Shown here: positions 63,388 to 64,000 of the stretch, piece after piece | Layout of the letters: each line of letters begins with the position of its first letter | Numbering within the stretch: the stretch's first letter is position 1 | Source: Gimesia alba | GTDB taxonomy: Bacteria; Planctomycetota; Planctomycetia; Planctomycetales; Planctomycetaceae | NCBI RefSeq assembly: GCF_007744675.1 | Contig: NZ_CP036269.1 | Location: 1,007,501 to 1,071,500, forward strand | Reading direction: 5' to 3' | DNA length: 64,000 nt | The notes under the pieces: generated by a model | Told to the model about the DNA's origin: nothing | The model's input: the letters and a program-made list of their open reading frames with translations, nothing else | The model's database searches: none | Program-made: the position numbers and the translations under genes

Positions 63388-64000
63388 ATGCGACTCCTTA
63401 CACTAAGTCTGTTTCTTTTCGTTTCTGCGAATCTGGTGAATGCCGCAGAAAAAACGAAACCGGTCAAAGCGGCAGTGGATCAGAAGCAACTCCACTTCTT
63501 TGAAAAAGAAGTGCGTCCCCTGTTGATCAAGCACTGCCTGGAATGTCACAGCGAGAAAAAACAGAAAGGGGAATTGCGACTCGATTCCCTCAAGGCCATG
63601 TTGCAAGGGGGCGAAAGCGGCCCGGCCATCGTTCCCGGTAAGGCGCATGAAAGTCTCCTCGTGGAAGCAATTAACTTTGAGTCTTTTGAGATGCCACCGG
63701 AACAGAAACTCTCAGACAAAGAAATTGCCACGTTAACCCGCTGGGTCAACACCGGCGCTTACTGGCCTGATAACGCCGGTTTTGTAATCAAGCAACGTAA
63801 CAACGAAACGTTCTTTACCGACGAAGATCGCAGCTTCTGGGTGTTTCAGCCTGTGAAGCAAACCAAAGTTCCCGAAGTCAAATCGCAGGCCTGGTCTAAG
63901 AACCCGGTGGATGCCTTCATTTATGATCGTTTGAAAAAAGAAGGCCTGACCCCCGCGGGTGAAGCGGACCGTACAACGCTGATTCGACGTGCCTATTATG
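63388..64000 (+). CDS. planctomycete cytochrome C (PSD1/DUF1549-type) protein, N-terminal part, truncated by window end
   Basis: The frame from ATG 63388 (AGAGG upstream; ATG 63370 is also in frame) stays open to base 64000. Signal peptide about residues 1-20. Cys50, Cys53 and His54 in KHCLECHS form the heme c-binding motif of the planctomycete cytochrome C domain; ELRLDSLKAMLQGGESGPAI and EMPPEQKLSDKEIATLTRW complete it. WVFQPV then starts a linker, and KNPVDAFIYDRL is the usual opening of the DUF1549 domain. The DUF1549/DUF1553 part lies beyond the window. Third gene of the ECF sigma/FecR operon. Confidence 0.9.
   Translation, partial: MRLLTLSLFLFVSANLVNAAEKTKPVKAAVDQKQLHFFEKEVRPLLIKHCLECHSEKKQKGELRLDSLKAMLQGGESGPAIVPGKAHESLLVEAINFESFEMPPEQKLSDKEIATLTRWVNTGAYWPDNAGFVIKQRNNETFFTDEDRSFWVFQPVKQTKVPEVKSQAWSKNPVDAFIYDRLKKEGLTPAGEADRTTLIRRAYY

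Overview
This window looks like chromosomal DNA of a planctomycete with moderate GC, most like the Gimesia group; the genus is an inference from gene content and not tested. The marks are several DUF1559 proteins with a prepilin-type N-terminus, PVC-type heme-binding CxxCH proteins, an ECF sigma factor followed by a FecR protein and a planctomycete cytochrome C (PSD1-type) protein, an N-terminal LEDRQLLSA export-type motif, and many TPR or coiled-coil proteins of unknown role. I see no rRNA, tRNA, CRISPR array, phage or intact insertion sequence.

Layout. 1-3.1 kb: a plus-strand accessory operon with the tail of a DUF1573-like protein, a C-terminally anchored unknown protein, a membrane-anchored C39-like peptidase and a small exported 12-cysteine protein with a double-glycine leader, closed by a clear terminator. 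3.3-9 kb: TPR proteins, an SMI1/KNR4 protein, a Tat-exported Gfo/Idh/MocA oxidoreductase and two small membrane proteins. 9-14 kb: two paralogous TPR-like lipoproteins flanking an overlooked 48-aa membrane microprotein. 14-17 kb: a papain-like peptidase fused to an alpha/beta hydrolase, and a DEDDh exonuclease. 17-24 kb: a DUF1559 pseudopilin-like protein, EpmA, a DUF1499 protein and a 1339-aa FHA/coiled-coil membrane protein with near-identical 231-bp internal repeats. 24-29.5 kb: a two-gene envelope operon, an MFS transporter and a PNPOx-like flavoprotein.

29.5-37.4 kb is a locally expanded gene family: four DUF1559-like proteins (three without a recognisable prepilin cleavage site), two paralogous polytopic membrane proteins interleaved with them, and an oppositely oriented OB-type lipoprotein. 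Two copies share even their 5' leader. 37.4-40.3 kb is a tightly overlapping operon (YfgM-like protein, RluD-type pseudouridine synthase, FAH-family enzyme). 40.5-52.7 kb is mostly housekeeping or metabolic: PfkB kinase, GNAT, HisA-like protein, TlpA-like thioredoxin, a triple-fusion AmmeMemoRadiSam protein, PlsY, a BON-like protein, an esterase, CoaD and a peroxiredoxin-like protein. 52.9-64 kb: a large PVC heme-binding/HEAT protein, a myeloperoxidase-type heme peroxidase, a DUF1559 protein with a small lipoprotein, and an ECF sigma - FecR - cytochrome operon that runs off the end.

The most noteworthy items are the C39/double-glycine Cys-rich peptide operon, the expanded DUF1559-like array, the AmmeMemoRadiSam triple fusion with an unassigned middle domain, and a 94-bp imperfect-hairpin repeat present twice, each time supplying the stop codon of the gene in front of it. 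All product calls come from reading motifs by eye; no database search was run.
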